The notes: generated by a model not told the origin, from the sequence alone. 64,000 nt of DNA from Bog-473 sp963766995 (GCA_963766995.1 CAVYCE010000001.1:310001-374000), one strand, 5' to 3'. Numbered from the stretch's first letter, positions 1 to 8,574 are shown. Made by a program: numbers and translations.

Positions 1-340
1 CCACCATTTGGGTCCGATAGCCGGCATCGGAGAGGACTCGGGCCAGGCTGATTTCACTCTGCGGCAACCCAATTGGCTGACCGGGAAAGAGGACGGGCAG
101 CCCCTCGAATGATCCGAAACTGATCCGCGGCGGATAGCAGCCAGTCAGGAGGGCCGCACGTGATGGCGAACACACCGGAGAGGCCATATAGAACGAAGTG
201 AAGCGAATTCCTTCGTCAGCCAGCTGGTCGATCGCCGGTGTGGCATTGCGATTCGATCCGTAGCACCCAAGATCTCCGTACCCAAGATCGTCACAATTGA
301 TCAGGATGACGTTGGGTTGATTCGTTGCGACGGAAGTCAC
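1..340 (-). CDS. Sulfatase, N-terminal part (runs off left edge)
   Basis: Only the first 113 codons lie in the window; the rest is beyond base 1. Read leftward from a GTG at 338-340, the protein has NVILINCDDLGYGDLG near its start. The Asp pair at residues 17-18 is the calcium-binding pair of the sulfatase family. At residue 57 it has the box CSPSRAALLTG, whose Cys is converted to formylglycine, the catalytic nucleophile of type I sulfatases. The family hydrolyses sulfate esters; the substrate cannot be told from this part. There is no signal peptide from this start, and an in-frame TAG at 362-364 prevents a much longer N-terminus, so the enzyme looks cytoplasmic. A VOC gene lies 56 bases upstream on the same strand. 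Confidence 0.88.
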   Translation of the reverse strand, partial: MTSVATNQPNVILINCDDLGYGDLGCYGSNRNATPAIDQLADEGIRFTSFYMASPVCSPSRAALLTGCYPPRISFGSFEGLPVLFPGQPIGLPQSEISLARVLSDAGYRTQMV

Positions 341-396
341 TGCCGGATGGTAACTGTCCAGCTAGGAAGGATGCGGTGCGGTCAACGAGTCCTGGC

Positions 397-750
397 TTAG
401 GCGGGCTGCCAGAGCTCTATCCGGTTGCCTTCGGGATCGACAACCCAGCCGAAACGTCCGACGCCTTCCATTTCCTGGGGTTCATCGACCACCTCGACTC
501 CCTTGGCTCGGAGTTGCGTGAGCATGGCGTCCAGGTCACTGACCACGAAGTTGAGCATTGTCTGTTGAGAACGGGCACCGAAGTAGTCGGTCTCGAACTC
601 GAATGACGCGAAGACCGAAAGGCTCGTTGTTTGATGCCACACACCGTTCTCATCAGCATCGAGACCGAGACAGTCCCGGTACCAGGCGCCCAGAGCCTCT
701 GGGTCCGAAGCACGAATGAAGTAACCGCCGATTCCGAGCACGCGTTCCAT
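397..750 (-). CDS. VOC (glyoxalase/bleomycin-resistance) family protein
   Basis: A single 117-residue VOC module beginning MERVLGIGGYFIRASDP and ending VDPEGNRIELWQPA. The ending is the usual family close, where the Glu of IELW is a metal-ligand position. The first strand carries Gly-Tyr where many members have a metal-binding His, so metal-dependent activity is uncertain. The frame stays open further upstream to about 1152, but that extension runs into the permease gene and has none of the family's character, so the ATG at 748-750 is chosen. The specific role is unknown. It lies between the permease gene and the sulfatase gene, all on the minus strand with short gaps, so co-transcription is possible. 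Confidence 0.82.
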   Translation of the reverse strand: MERVLGIGGYFIRASDPEALGAWYRDCLGLDADENGVWHQTTSLSVFASFEFETDYFGARSQQTMLNFVVSDLDAMLTQLRAKGVEVVDEPQEMEGVGRFGWVVDPEGNRIELWQPA

Positions 751-821
751 GGCGCGATATTGCCAGAGCAGCGGACAATCTGCCTCGGAGAGGATCGGCC
801 AAGACTCGTCCTTTCGGACAT

Positions 822-1970
822 TCAGCGGCCGCCGTTGAGCACCAACGCGCCAACTGCACCGGCGATGGCAAGGGGGGCGGCGACCAGGCCGAGCTTCATG
901 GCCTGGGCGATGCGGGGTGCAGCGCCGGCATTTCGAGCCGCACGGAACCACAGAACCCAGGCCAGTGATCCGGTCACCGAGAGATTGGGGCCGACGTTCA
1001 AGCCCACGAGCAAAGCCAGCGGGTGTGCGGGCGTTTTGGCGGCCAATATTGACGCTGCCGGCAGGTTGTTCACAACCACCGTCGATCCCGCTGCCGCGAA
1101 GGCGGTGGTCCACAGATTCAAATGGGAAAAGGCAACCGACGGTCCTGACCACACACGCCCCAGGGTCCCGAGCGATACTGCGGTGGCAAAAAGTCCGACC
1201 AGGACGGGAAGGCTCAGTACGGCGTAGACGTCACCGATCCGGCTCCTGGGTGCTCGAACACGGCATCCCAACGCGACGAGGCCGATGCCCAAGACCACGA
1301 GGGCCGGATTCCTGAGTAACACCACAGCCACCGTCGCCCCGATGACGGCAACCAACCCGATCGTCAGCTTCGGCCCCTGGCCTTTCGTGCTCGCTGACGC
1401 GGTGGTGCGGAGCGATCGGCGATCGGCCACCCCAACGACCAGCCCGGTGATCGCAACTGACACGAGCCACGACAAGGCCATTCGCTTGAAGAACTCGCCT
1501 CCCGAGAGGTGAAGCTGGCCAAGCACAATGAGATTGGTCAGATTCGAACCGGGCAAAAGGAGCGAACCTGCATTGGCCAGCAGGACGCAGCCGTACAGCA
1601 GCGCAAGTTCTCCCTGCCCACGCCGACGCGCCGCGTAGACGAGGACGGGGGTGAGAAACGCCACGGCGGTGTCGAGATTCAGCAACGCCGTCACCGTGGC
1701 CACCAGGAACGTGGTGCCAAGAAAAAAGACGAGGCCATTCGTACCGATACGGGCCAGAGCATGACCCGCCGCCTCAAACAAGCCGTCTCCGTCTGCCACC
1801 AGGCCGACGAGGAGCAATCCAGTCACAAGTATGAACGGCGGCCAGTCTTGAGCGGCCGCGGCACCAGCCTGATGTGGCGTGAGGAGAGCGGCTACAGCCA
1901 GACCAGTGGCCCCCACCGCCAGTAACGCCCAGGGAATGACTTTGGTTGCCGCACTCCGGAGGCCATCCAT
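822..1970 (-). CDS. ArsB/NhaD (ion transporter superfamily) membrane permease
   Basis: A 382-residue, strongly hydrophobic protein with about 10-11 predicted membrane spans and short charged loops. The segment around residues 88-165 contains TALLNLDTAVAFLTPVLVY and LLPGSNLTNLIVLGQLHLSG. This matches the re-entrant GSxxTN-type motif of ArsB/NhaD/SLC13-like permeases, with a second copy near residue 300 (VVNNLPAASILAAKTP). Family members export arsenite or exchange Na+/H+ or carry dicarboxylates. No arsR or arsC is next to it, so arsenite is not supported by context. The start is the ATG at 1968-1970. The C-terminus ends 71 bases before the VOC gene on the same strand. Confidence 0.78.
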   Translation of the reverse strand: MDGLRSAATKVIPWALLAVGATGLAVAALLTPHQAGAAAAQDWPPFILVTGLLLVGLVADGDGLFEAAGHALARIGTNGLVFFLGTTFLVATVTALLNLDTAVAFLTPVLVYAARRRGQGELALLYGCVLLANAGSLLLPGSNLTNLIVLGQLHLSGGEFFKRMALSWLVSVAITGLVVGVADRRSLRTTASASTKGQGPKLTIGLVAVIGATVAVVLLRNPALVVLGIGLVALGCRVRAPRSRIGDVYAVLSLPVLVGLFATAVSLGTLGRVWSGPSVAFSHLNLWTTAFAAAGSTVVVNNLPAASILAAKTPAHPLALLVGLNVGPNLSVTGSLAWVLWFRAARNAGAAPRIAQAMKLGLVAAPLAIAGAVGALVLNGGR

Positions 1971-2024
1971 CTTGAAGAACGTACTTACGTTGTGGAGACC
2001 TTCAGCATCAACATGGGTTTCGCT

Positions 2025-2534
2025 TCACGAGTTGGTGGGCGGTGCTCCGCTAGGCGGAAAATTGCCCATTTCTGCCCCGAGCAATTTGGCGATGTTGGCC
2101 AAGTGGAGATGGATCTCCTCCAAAATGTCGGTGTTCTTCTTTGCTCGCTCCGTGAGGTCGGTGTTTTCTTTGATCAGCACCTTGATGTCGTCAGTGTTCT
2201 TCGAGGTGTGGAGGGCCACCTCAGACGAGATGGCGTCGGCGCGTTTGGCCGCTATGAGCAGGGCTGCCGCTTGAACGCCGGCCAACATCGACAGAAAGAG
2301 GTTGAGGAGGATGTACGGGTACGGGTCAAACTGCTTGTGATGCAGGACGTGCTCAATAAAGAAGGTATTAGTCGCGGCCCAGAGGATCATTACCCCAAAG
2401 AAACCGAAGACGAAGGGCCAGGAACCCATGATGTTGCGCATCCGGTCGGCGGAGCGTTCGCCTACTGACAACTGCTCTCCAGATCGAACGCCAGGATGCT
2501 TATGCCAGTGGGATTGCCATGGACCTTCCGTCAT
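2025..2534 (-). CDS. DUF1003 family membrane protein
   Basis: A protein of about 169 residues. After a short polar N-terminus it has ADRMRNIMGSWPFVFGFF, then two membrane helices separated by a loop containing FDPYPYILLNLFLSMLAGVQ, which is the DUF1003 signature. The soluble C-terminus (last ~70 residues) is rich in Lys, Asn, Asp and Thr and looks helical or coiled-coil (KNTDILEEIHLHLANIAKLLG). The family is common in bacteria and its role is unknown. The start is uncertain: a GTG at 2555 would add seven residues, and neither start has a clear ribosome-binding site. The gene is separated from the permease gene by about 55 bases on the same strand. Confidence 0.82.
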   Translation of the reverse strand: MTEGPWQSHWHKHPGVRSGEQLSVGERSADRMRNIMGSWPFVFGFFGVMILWAATNTFFIEHVLHHKQFDPYPYILLNLFLSMLAGVQAAALLIAAKRADAISSEVALHTSKNTDDIKVLIKENTDLTERAKKNTDILEEIHLHLANIAKLLGAEMGNFPPSGAPPTNS

Positions 2535-2643
2535 GGTGAAGAGCGTGGCATACACCTGCTGCGTTCAGGTGGACGGCATGACGGCGCGCTTCGACAATGC
2601 GGTGCTTCGGTCGAAATGGTGCAAGGAACGCGATCAGATTGCC

Positions 2644-3264
2644 TCAGCCGTTAGGAACGGCGCAGCCCCGGATGCAGGGCCGAACGAACGACGGAGCGCC
2701 GCGCATGCTGGCGCGCTCCACCTGAGTCAGCGTGAATCCAGCCGCACCGATGGCGGATTCCGTATCTCTGGTCAGGTGACAGTTTCCGACGAGGCGTTTC
2801 CAGATCGGTTCGACGCGACGTTGCCACTTGAGTCGATCGGGGCGATCGGTGGCGGCGACGTGTTCTATGAACATGAACCTTCCATTGGGGCGGAGGACTC
2901 GGCGGATTTCGGAGAGCACCTGGCTCGGTTGACGCACCGAGCACAGCACCAGCGATGACACGACCGCATCGAAGCTGGCCTCAGGGAATGGCATCGCCTC
3001 GGCTGCACCATCCACAATGACAGCGTCGGGTCGAAGCACATCGACCCGCTGTTGGAGCTGTGAGCGCATGTGCTTGGCCGGCTCCATCAGAGTGAGCGCA
3101 TCGACTGCAGTTGGGTAGAGGGCCAAGGAGGCGCCCGTTCCCGCACCCACTTCCAGCACATCGCCCGATAGGCCGGAGAGCAGTTCGGAACGCCATTCGA
3201 CGAGGCAGCGTTCCTCGGCGCCGCGCATCATCTTGTCGTAGGCCATGGCGACGAGTTTGAGCAT
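2644..3264 (-). CDS. Class I SAM-dependent methyltransferase (METTL7/UbiE-like)
   Basis: A 206-residue Rossmann methyltransferase. Motif I is VLEVGAGTGASLALYP at residues 37-51, followed by an acidic motif II (LMEPAKHM), a motif MPFPEASFDAVVSSLVLC, and post-motif LRPNGRFMFIEHVAA. The pattern is closest to small-molecule and thiol methyltransferases of the METTL7 type; the substrate is not predictable. The ATG at 3264 is chosen because GAGGT lies a few bases upstream; longer frames read into the CapA gene. It starts 7 bases after the end of the CapA-like gene, so the two are probably one transcript. Confidence 0.85.
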   Translation of the reverse strand: MLKLVAMAYDKMMRGAEERCLVEWRSELLSGLSGDVLEVGAGTGASLALYPTAVDALTLMEPAKHMRSQLQQRVDVLRPDAVIVDGAAEAMPFPEASFDAVVSSLVLCSVRQPSQVLSEIRRVLRPNGRFMFIEHVAATDRPDRLKWQRRVEPIWKRLVGNCHLTRDTESAIGAAGFTLTQVERASMRGAPSFVRPCIRGCAVPNG

Positions 3265-3271
3265 GGAGACC

Positions 3272-4606
3272 TCAGCTATCGGTGGTGAGCAAGGGCACGA
3301 CGGAAGGCGATGCCGGCGACGTCTCGGTGGAGGCCGTGGCCAGGGACGAAGTTGGTGTCGATGTGGCGTTCGTGCACGAACGGTCCCCAAACCAACTGGA
3401 GATCGCGCTTTCGGCGGCCGTGCCGGTCAGGGGTTGCGGGAGATCGTTGACGATCACGGCCGGGCGCCAGTTCACCTGATCGATGTGGCGTCCCGTCACC
3501 GTGATGACCAATGCCCCGCTGGCATTTTCGGGCGGCGAATTGTCATAGAAGGCGAAGTTCCCCAACCCATAGTCAACAAAAGCGCTGCCCAAGTAGCCGG
3601 CGCCGAGAAGCACGTGAGCGTGTGTCCCCACAATGATGTCGGCGCCCGCCTTGACCAGCGCGTTGGCTAACGGTTCCTGCAGTGGGTTGGGGCACGCATC
3701 AAGTTCAGTGCCCCAGTGCAGGTACACCACGACGGTATCGGCCTCCTTGCGCGCCGACTCCACTGCGGCGACTAAATCGCTCACGTCGTAGGCCGAGGCC
3801 AGACCAGGTTGTGTTGCGGTGGCCGTCCAGAGGCTCTGCAGATCGGCGTCGATGACCTGAGTGGCCGCGATGATGGCAATGCGCTGGCCGTTGATGGTGG
3901 CGAAATAGGGAGCAAAGGCCTGGGCCGCGTTCTGACCAATCCCGAGGATCGGATATCCCGCCTGCTGTCTGGCCGTCAGCGCCATCTGCAATCCCGCTGG
4001 GCCGCAATCCTCACCGTGGTTGTTGGCCTCGGAAATGAGGGTAACCCCGGCACCTTTGAAAGCGGCGATGGCCGAAGGTGGCGCATAGAAGACGTATTGC
4101 TTGTTTTGAGTATCAGGACAGGAACCGTCGGTGAGCGCCGATTCAAAGTTGACCATCATCAAATTGGCGCCACTCAAGAGCTGGGGAACGGTGGGTCCCA
4201 AGGCGGTCCTTGGGTCTGCCGCCAGCCGATCCCCGAGATTGGTGCCGGCCGGGAAGTGGACGTCACCACCAAAGGAAAGGACCACTGATTTATGGTCGCC
4301 TTCCCAGTCTGGATTCAGCCGGGACACCGCCACCGGAATCGAAGGAGGCGTTGCATGGTGCGTTGGTGGTGTCACATGGTGGCTCCCCGTCTTGCCATGG
4401 GGAGAGGTCAGGAGGATGGCCAGGAGCGCAGCGGCAGCGAGGATGGCCGTCAGCGCACCTCGGCGTGCCCATTTGAGTGGACCTGCGGTGACGGTGGCGT
4501 GTCTCCAACGTGACGGAGGAATCGGTGCACGTGCTCTCAACACGTCCTTTGGTGGCAGTAAATACGTCGGCTCGACGTCATCACTGGGTGCATCGACACG
4601 GGTCAA
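3272..4606 (-). CDS. CapA family (PGA_cap) membrane-anchored metallophosphatase-like protein
   Basis: A 444-residue protein with a cytoplasmic N-terminus, one membrane span at about residues 48-68 (a signal anchor), a Thr/Pro/His-rich linker, and then a CapA domain. The domain shows the metallophosphatase-like blocks LSFGGDVHF, NFESALTDG, SEANNHGEDCG, VYLHWGTE and VGTHAHV in order. CapA is needed for poly-gamma-glutamate capsule synthesis in Bacillus, but many actinobacterial homologues have no capBCE genes, and none is visible here. The exact role is therefore open. The start at 4606 is a TTG without a clear Shine-Dalgarno; a GTG at 4543 is an alternative. The methyltransferase gene follows 7 bases later. 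Confidence 0.85.
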   Translation of the reverse strand: MTRVDAPSDDVEPTYLLPPKDVLRARAPIPPSRWRHATVTAGPLKWARRGALTAILAAAALLAILLTSPHGKTGSHHVTPPTHHATPPSIPVAVSRLNPDWEGDHKSVVLSFGGDVHFPAGTNLGDRLAADPRTALGPTVPQLLSGANLMMVNFESALTDGSCPDTQNKQYVFYAPPSAIAAFKGAGVTLISEANNHGEDCGPAGLQMALTARQQAGYPILGIGQNAAQAFAPYFATINGQRIAIIAATQVIDADLQSLWTATATQPGLASAYDVSDLVAAVESARKEADTVVVYLHWGTELDACPNPLQEPLANALVKAGADIIVGTHAHVLLGAGYLGSAFVDYGLGNFAFYDNSPPENASGALVITVTGRHIDQVNWRPAVIVNDLPQPLTGTAAESAISSWFGDRSCTNATSTPTSSLATASTETSPASPSVVPLLTTDS

Positions 4607-4741
4607 AAGGTCGGTCGGCGTGGGTCACACACTAGGTCCGAGGGCCGCAATTGAATCTGAAATCGGTCATTTGTGTCGCAAATTGCCAACTTCCCCCGTT
4701 TCAATGTGCACGGCGGTGCTGTATTCGGCCACAATGTGCCC

Positions 4742-5275
4742 ATGAATAAGAGAGAACTCGCAAAGGCCGTTGCTGTCCAAGCTGACGTTGAACTGAAGAC
4801 GGTGGTCACCGTCCTCGACGGATTCACCGATGTGGTGACAACCGTCGTGTCCAAGGGGGAGCCAATCTCCATCCCTGGTTTCGCCAAGTTCGTAAAGGTG
4901 AACCGCGCCGCTCGCATGGGTCGCAACCCGGCCACCGGTGAGACGATCCGCATCAAGGCATCGAAGAAGGCGCGCATCACCCCAGTGAAGGCGTTCAAAG
5001 ACGCAGTGCTGGCACCCGCCACGGCTCCCAAGCTCAAGCCCGGCGTGTTCCCGACCAATGACGCCGCCGTCGCTGCCGCTGGCAAGGGCGACCCAGAGCG
5101 TCCCCCGGTGAAGAAGCCCCTCCCAGCCAAGAAGGCTCCGGTGCGTAAGACCGTGGCCAAGAAGGCTCCCGCTCGCAAGGCTGTGGCTAAGAAGGCTCCC
5201 GCTCGCAAGACCGTGGCCAAGAAGGCTCCGGTACGCAAGACCGTGGCCAAGAAGGCCGTCAAGCGCAGTCGCTGA
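4742..5275 (+). CDS. hup: HU-type DNA-binding protein with Lys/Ala/Pro tail (HupB-like)
   Basis: A 177-residue protein. Residues 1-95 form an HU fold: MNKRELAKAVAVQADVELK at the start, then PISIPGFAKFVKVNRAARMG and RNPATGETIRIKASKKARI, the beta-arm that enters the minor groove. The rest is a basic tail with four near-identical ten-residue units of the type KKAPVRKTVA, like the PAKKA tails of mycobacterial HupB/Hlp. It compacts the nucleoid. The ATG at 4742 is preferred over an upstream in-frame start because it begins exactly at the conserved HU N-terminus. It is divergent from the CapA gene and followed at once by a strong hairpin, so it is a single-gene unit. Confidence 0.95.
   Translation: MNKRELAKAVAVQADVELKTVVTVLDGFTDVVTTVVSKGEPISIPGFAKFVKVNRAARMGRNPATGETIRIKASKKARITPVKAFKDAVLAPATAPKLKPGVFPTNDAAVAAAGKGDPERPPVKKPLPAKKAPVRKTVAKKAPARKAVAKKAPARKTVAKKAPVRKTVAKKAVKRSR
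5129..5248 (+). repeat. Four tandem 30-bp units encoding the HU tail
   Basis: Four consecutive 30-base units, starting AAGAAGGCTCC and ending GTGGCC, encode the KKAP(V/A)RK(T/A)VA decapeptides of the HU tail. A fifth, partial unit follows. Copy number of such tails varies between strains in related proteins. The minus strand across this repeat stays open as an antisense frame only because of the repeat's composition. Confidence 0.9.
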
Positions 5276-5280
5276 TCGTC

Positions 5281-5312
5281 TGACCCCTGTCGCCTCGCCG
5301 CGGCAGGGGTCA
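5281..5312 (+). terminator. Strong hairpin terminator after HU gene
   Basis: A 13-base stem (TGACCCCTGTCGC pairing with GCGGCAGGGGTCA, one T-G wobble) with a six-base loop begins a few bases after the HU stop codon. There is no U-tract, which is usual for actinobacterial terminators. It isolates the HU transcript from the next small gene. Confidence 0.8.
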
Positions 5313-5325
5313 CGGTCCAGCCGTC

Positions 5326-5556
5326 ATGGCTGACCAGCTTTCCGAACGCCCGTTGTCAGAGCCACATCCGTCGCGCCTGGCGCCGGACACGCTTGGCTAC
5401 AACGAAATTCTGGTAGCCCATGCGGCCGCCCTCCATCGTGGGCTCATGTTCTACGTCGACCCCTCGTCGGGCTACTCAGTTCTTACCTCTGGCTATCTGG
5501 CTGCCCGCGGGACGTGCTGCCACAACGGCTGTCGGCATTGCCCCTACCTGCAGTGA
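5326..5556 (+). CDS. DUF5522 family small Cys-rich protein
   Basis: A 76-residue protein ending RGTCCHNGCRHCPYLQ. The C-terminal CC-x3-C-x2-C-P-Y block is the DUF5522 hallmark and looks like a metal or Fe-S site. Mid-protein MFYVDPSSGYSVLTSGYL is also typical of the family. It is widespread and uncharacterised. It starts just after the HU terminator; no separate promoter was recognised. Confidence 0.85.
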   Translation: MADQLSERPLSEPHPSRLAPDTLGYNEILVAHAAALHRGLMFYVDPSSGYSVLTSGYLAARGTCCHNGCRHCPYLQ

Positions 5557-5619
5557 TCGGGAGAGGCGCCAGCCGTATGCTCGGCCTGGGACGGATAGGG
5601 ACACGGGGGGAATGAGGCC

Positions 5620-6102
5620 ATGAGCGACACGTCGCAGGGTCCAGGTTGGTGGTTGGCATCAAATGGGAAGTGGTACCCGCCTGAAACATGGACAGGAGGG
5701 CCGAGAGCTGATGTTCCAGCCCCGACGTACCCTTCCATGCCCGCACCGCTTCCCTCCCCTTACGGGACCGCACCCGGAGCGGGATACCCGTACATCCCGG
5801 TGGCCCCGGCTCCTCGCAACAATGGAATGGCGGTGGCCTCCTTGGTCTGCGCCTGCGCTGGAGTGGTGCCCTTCTTCTTTGGTCTGACGTGCATTCTCGG
5901 CATCGTCTTTGGATTTGTGGCTCGCAGCCAAATCCGCCGCTCGAACGGAGCGGAGCAAGGCAGCGGCCTGGCTCTGGCCGGCATCATCGTTGGCTTTTCA
6001 CTGATTGCCCTCTTCTTGGTTGGCGTCATACTCATCGCGGTGTTTGCCCACAACACCAACTGCACCAACAACTTCAGTTCGTACAATTGCACTGTCAATT
6101 GA
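5620..6102 (+). CDS. DUF4190-type two-span membrane protein with GWW...GKWYPPE motif
   Basis: A 160-residue protein. Residues 1-25 hold PGWWLASNGKWYPPETW, a short aromatic motif common at the N-terminus of actinobacterial membrane proteins (DUF2510-like). A Pro/Tyr-rich cytoplasmic stretch follows, then two hydrophobic helices (about 72-97 and 120-145) joined by FVARSQIRRSNGAEQGSGLA, the DUF4190 arrangement. A short, Asn/Cys-containing outside tail ends the protein. Function is unknown. ATG 5620 has GGGGGG about ten bases upstream. Confidence 0.8.
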   Translation: MSDTSQGPGWWLASNGKWYPPETWTGGPRADVPAPTYPSMPAPLPSPYGTAPGAGYPYIPVAPAPRNNGMAVASLVCACAGVVPFFFGLTCILGIVFGFVARSQIRRSNGAEQGSGLALAGIIVGFSLIALFLVGVILIAVFAHNTNCTNNFSSYNCTVN

Positions 6103-6159
6103 TTAGACACTCATCACGCGATGAACTGAGCCAACGGCTCTTTGAACGGGGGGGTACCG

Positions 6160-7392
6160 ATGCGCGGCCTGCTTTACGGGGTGAAGCACGAACAATGGAC
6201 GCCGTCGGATCCGGGTAACCACTTGCTGCGCGGGCTGGCTCACGTGCCGATGCGCCTCCAGGACCTCGAGGAGCCCAGACCCAGTCGTGATGGCTGGGTC
6301 ATGGCCAAGACCCGGCTCACCGGCATCTGCGGCTCCGATGCCAAGCAGGTGTTCATGGACTTCGGTGACGACTACACCGACAGCGCGCTGAACGGACTCT
6401 TTACCTTTCCCACCGTGCTCGGGCACGAAGTGGTGGCTGAAGTAGCTGAGTTTGGGAACGGGGTGTCTCGCTTTGAGGTCGGGCAGCGCGTGGTCCTCAA
6501 CCCGTGGCTGTCTTGTGTGCCCCGTGGGATCGACCCCATCTGCGGCTCGTGCCGCGATGGCGACCTGAGTCTCTGCTGGCACTTCACCCAAGGACCGCTG
6601 GCCGCCGGCATCCACACCGGCACCTCCAAGGATGCGCCCGGTGGATTCGCCGAGTTTCTGCCGGCCCACGAGTCGATGCTGTTCCCGGTGCCCGATTGCA
6701 TCAGCGACGAAGTGGCGGTGCTGGCCGATCCCTTTGCCGTATCGCTTCATTCGATCACCAGGCACCCGCCTCCGCCCGGCGGCAAGGCGTTGGTCTACGG
6801 AGGCGGCGCCTTGGGCACCACGGCCACCGCCATCCTGCGCGCCCTGCACCCGGACGTAGAGGTGCTCGTGGTAGCGCGCTTTCCCGCCCAGGCTGAGTTG
6901 GCCCGGCGTATGGGAGCGACGGTGCTCTCGCCGCATCCGGTGGAACAACTGCTGGAGGAAGCTGCCGCCTGGTCCGGTGGCGTGTTGCAGCGGGTGGATG
7001 GCGCGCTGCCCATGGCTCACCCCGGCGGCATCGATGTGGTCTACGACACCATCGGGACCGGTGAAACAGCCGAAGTCGGCGTCCGCCTGCTCAAGGCGAG
7101 AGGGACCATGGTCAAGAGCGGCGTCCACGCGCCCGAGCGCTGGGAATGGTCACCGCTGTACTTCAAGGAAATCTCCTGGGTGGGTTCGAATGCCTTCGGA
7201 GTGGAAGAAGTCGATGGCGTGCGCCTGCACGGGATCGAGCACTACCTGCGTTTGGTCGAAGCGGGCCGCATCGATCTGACCGGCATGCTGACCCACACCT
7301 TCCGGTTGGATGAATGGCGTGAGGCGTTCACGGTGCTGGCCACCCAGGGCGAGAGCGGTGCCATCAAGGTGGCGTTCGACTTCCGGCCATGA
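6160..7392 (+). CDS. Zinc-dependent alcohol dehydrogenase (MDR family)
   Basis: A 410-residue medium-chain dehydrogenase. The catalytic zinc ligands are in GICGSD (Cys57) and GHE (His89-Glu90). The structural zinc cysteines are Cys119, 128, 131 and 139. The NAD(P)-binding Rossmann segment is LVYGGGALGTTATAIL. It oxidises an alcohol or reduces an aldehyde; the spacing between the structural cysteines is longer than in the classic enzymes, so it belongs to a divergent subgroup. ATG 6160 follows GGGGGGGTACC, a good ribosome-binding site; a TTG at 6142 is less likely. The diiron-protein gene begins 105 bases later with its own promoter-like sequence. Confidence 0.88.
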   Translation: MRGLLYGVKHEQWTPSDPGNHLLRGLAHVPMRLQDLEEPRPSRDGWVMAKTRLTGICGSDAKQVFMDFGDDYTDSALNGLFTFPTVLGHEVVAEVAEFGNGVSRFEVGQRVVLNPWLSCVPRGIDPICGSCRDGDLSLCWHFTQGPLAAGIHTGTSKDAPGGFAEFLPAHESMLFPVPDCISDEVAVLADPFAVSLHSITRHPPPPGGKALVYGGGALGTTATAILRALHPDVEVLVVARFPAQAELARRMGATVLSPHPVEQLLEEAAAWSGGVLQRVDGALPMAHPGGIDVVYDTIGTGETAEVGVRLLKARGTMVKSGVHAPERWEWSPLYFKEISWVGSNAFGVEEVDGVRLHGIEHYLRLVEAGRIDLTGMLTHTFRLDEWREAFTVLATQGESGAIKVAFDFRP

Positions 7393-7421
7393 CGCTTACT
7401 GGCGCCTGCTTGGCGTCACAC

Positions 7422-7449
7422 TTGACACCAGGGTTGGGAGGCGTAGCGT
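7422..7449 (+). promoter_or_regulatory. Candidate sigma-70-type promoter for the diiron gene
   Basis: TTGACA at 7422-7427 and TAGCGT at 7444-7449 are 16 bases apart and end about 50 bases before the ATG at 7498. This matches the actinobacterial TTGACA / TAnnnT pattern. It lies in the gap after the dehydrogenase gene, so the diiron gene can be expressed separately. Confidence 0.45.
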
Positions 7450-7497
7450 CACGGTGTCACCGTCTGGTGGCCGCGACAATCGAGGTCGGGGGGTTCC

Positions 7498-8574
7498 ATG
7501 ACCATCAGTGAGACCGCACGGAACGCGGCTGGATCGCCGGAGCCCAAGTGGGGCATCGAGTCGCCGGCCACCACCATGTTCGACTTCAACTACACCGACG
7601 GACGCGACCAACTCCTGCGCCTCTATGACAAGGGGACCCGGCGCCAGTGGATCGGCAGTGATCGATTGGACTGGTCGCTCGACGTCGACCTCGAAAATCC
7701 GGTGGGCATGCCCGATGAGATCAACCCGCTCTTCGGTACGGAGTGGTGGGACAAAATGGACGACAAGCGTCGGGGTGAGCTTCGGCGCAACGTGGAGGCC
7801 TGGCGCTTCAGTCAGTTCATGCACGGCGAGCAAGGTGCCCTGATCTGCACAGCCAAGATCGTGCAGTCCGTGCCCGACATCGACTCCAAGTTCTACGCCG
7901 CCACCCAGGTGATCGACGAAGCTCGTCACGTCGAGGTCTACAGCAGGTACCTGCACGAGAAGGTGGAGCTGGTCTATCCGCTGAACCCACACTTGAAAGC
8001 GCTGTTGGATGACGTCATCTCAGACAGTCGCTGGGACATGACCTACCTTGGCATGCAGGTACTCATTGAGGGCTTGGCCCTGGCCGCCTTCGGCCTCATC
8101 CGCAATATGGCACAGGAGCCATTGGCCAAGGCGCTCAACGCTTACGTCATGCAGGATGAGGCGCGCCACGTCATGTTCGGCCGCCTGGCTCTGCGCGACT
8201 ACTACCCCCAACTCTCACAGGCCGAGCGTGATGAGCGTGAGGAGTTCTGCGTGGAGGCCTGCTACCTCATGCGCGACCGCTTTCTGGGCGAAGAGGTATG
8301 GGAGCGGCTCGAGCTCCCCGACGAGGTGGGGAGATACGTTGACAACAGCGAGAACCTGCGGGTGTTCCGCGGCTACCTGTTCATGCGTATTGTGCCCATC
8401 CTGAAGGACATCGGCCTCTGGGGCCCGAAAATCCGCAGCGCTTTCGAAAGCATGGGCATCATCGCCTTCGGCGACGGCGACATCGATGCCGAGATGGCCC
8501 AGGACGAGCAGGCAGCCGAGGAGTTCGACCGCACCCGAATGGAGCACATCAAGTCTGTGGCGGAAGGGGCCTAA
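7498..8574 (+). CDS. Ferritin-like (R2-type) diiron oxygenase-like protein
   Basis: A 358-residue helical protein with a full set of diiron ligands: Glu111 (in FMHGEQGAL), Glu141 and His144 (IDEARHVEVY), Glu191 (LIEGLALAAFG), and Glu221 and His224 (QDEARHVMFG). The two E-x-x-H motifs, each with a preceding single Glu, are those of R2-like diiron carboxylate proteins (AurF, ribonucleotide-reductase R2, acyl desaturases). Such proteins activate oxygen for hydroxylation, N-oxygenation or desaturation; the substrate is not evident. ATG 7498 follows GGGGGG. The stop codon overlaps the stop of the convergent SnoaL-like gene by four bases. Confidence 0.85.
   Translation: MTISETARNAAGSPEPKWGIESPATTMFDFNYTDGRDQLLRLYDKGTRRQWIGSDRLDWSLDVDLENPVGMPDEINPLFGTEWWDKMDDKRRGELRRNVEAWRFSQFMHGEQGALICTAKIVQSVPDIDSKFYAATQVIDEARHVEVYSRYLHEKVELVYPLNPHLKALLDDVISDSRWDMTYLGMQVLIEGLALAAFGLIRNMAQEPLAKALNAYVMQDEARHVMFGRLALRDYYPQLSQAERDEREEFCVEACYLMRDRFLGEEVWERLELPDEVGRYVDNSENLRVFRGYLFMRIVPILKDIGLWGPKIRSAFESMGIIAFGDGDIDAEMAQDEQAAEEFDRTRMEHIKSVAEGA

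Noticed and set aside
397..1152. Longer frame extending the first VOC gene upstream
   Set aside because: The extra 134 residues are low-complexity, overlap the permease gene and are not family-like; ATG 750 gives a normal VOC protein.
4603..5313. Long open frame on the minus strand across the HU gene
   Set aside because: It is antisense to a clear HU gene; the openness and its FLATVLRTGA repeats come from the 30-bp tail repeat.
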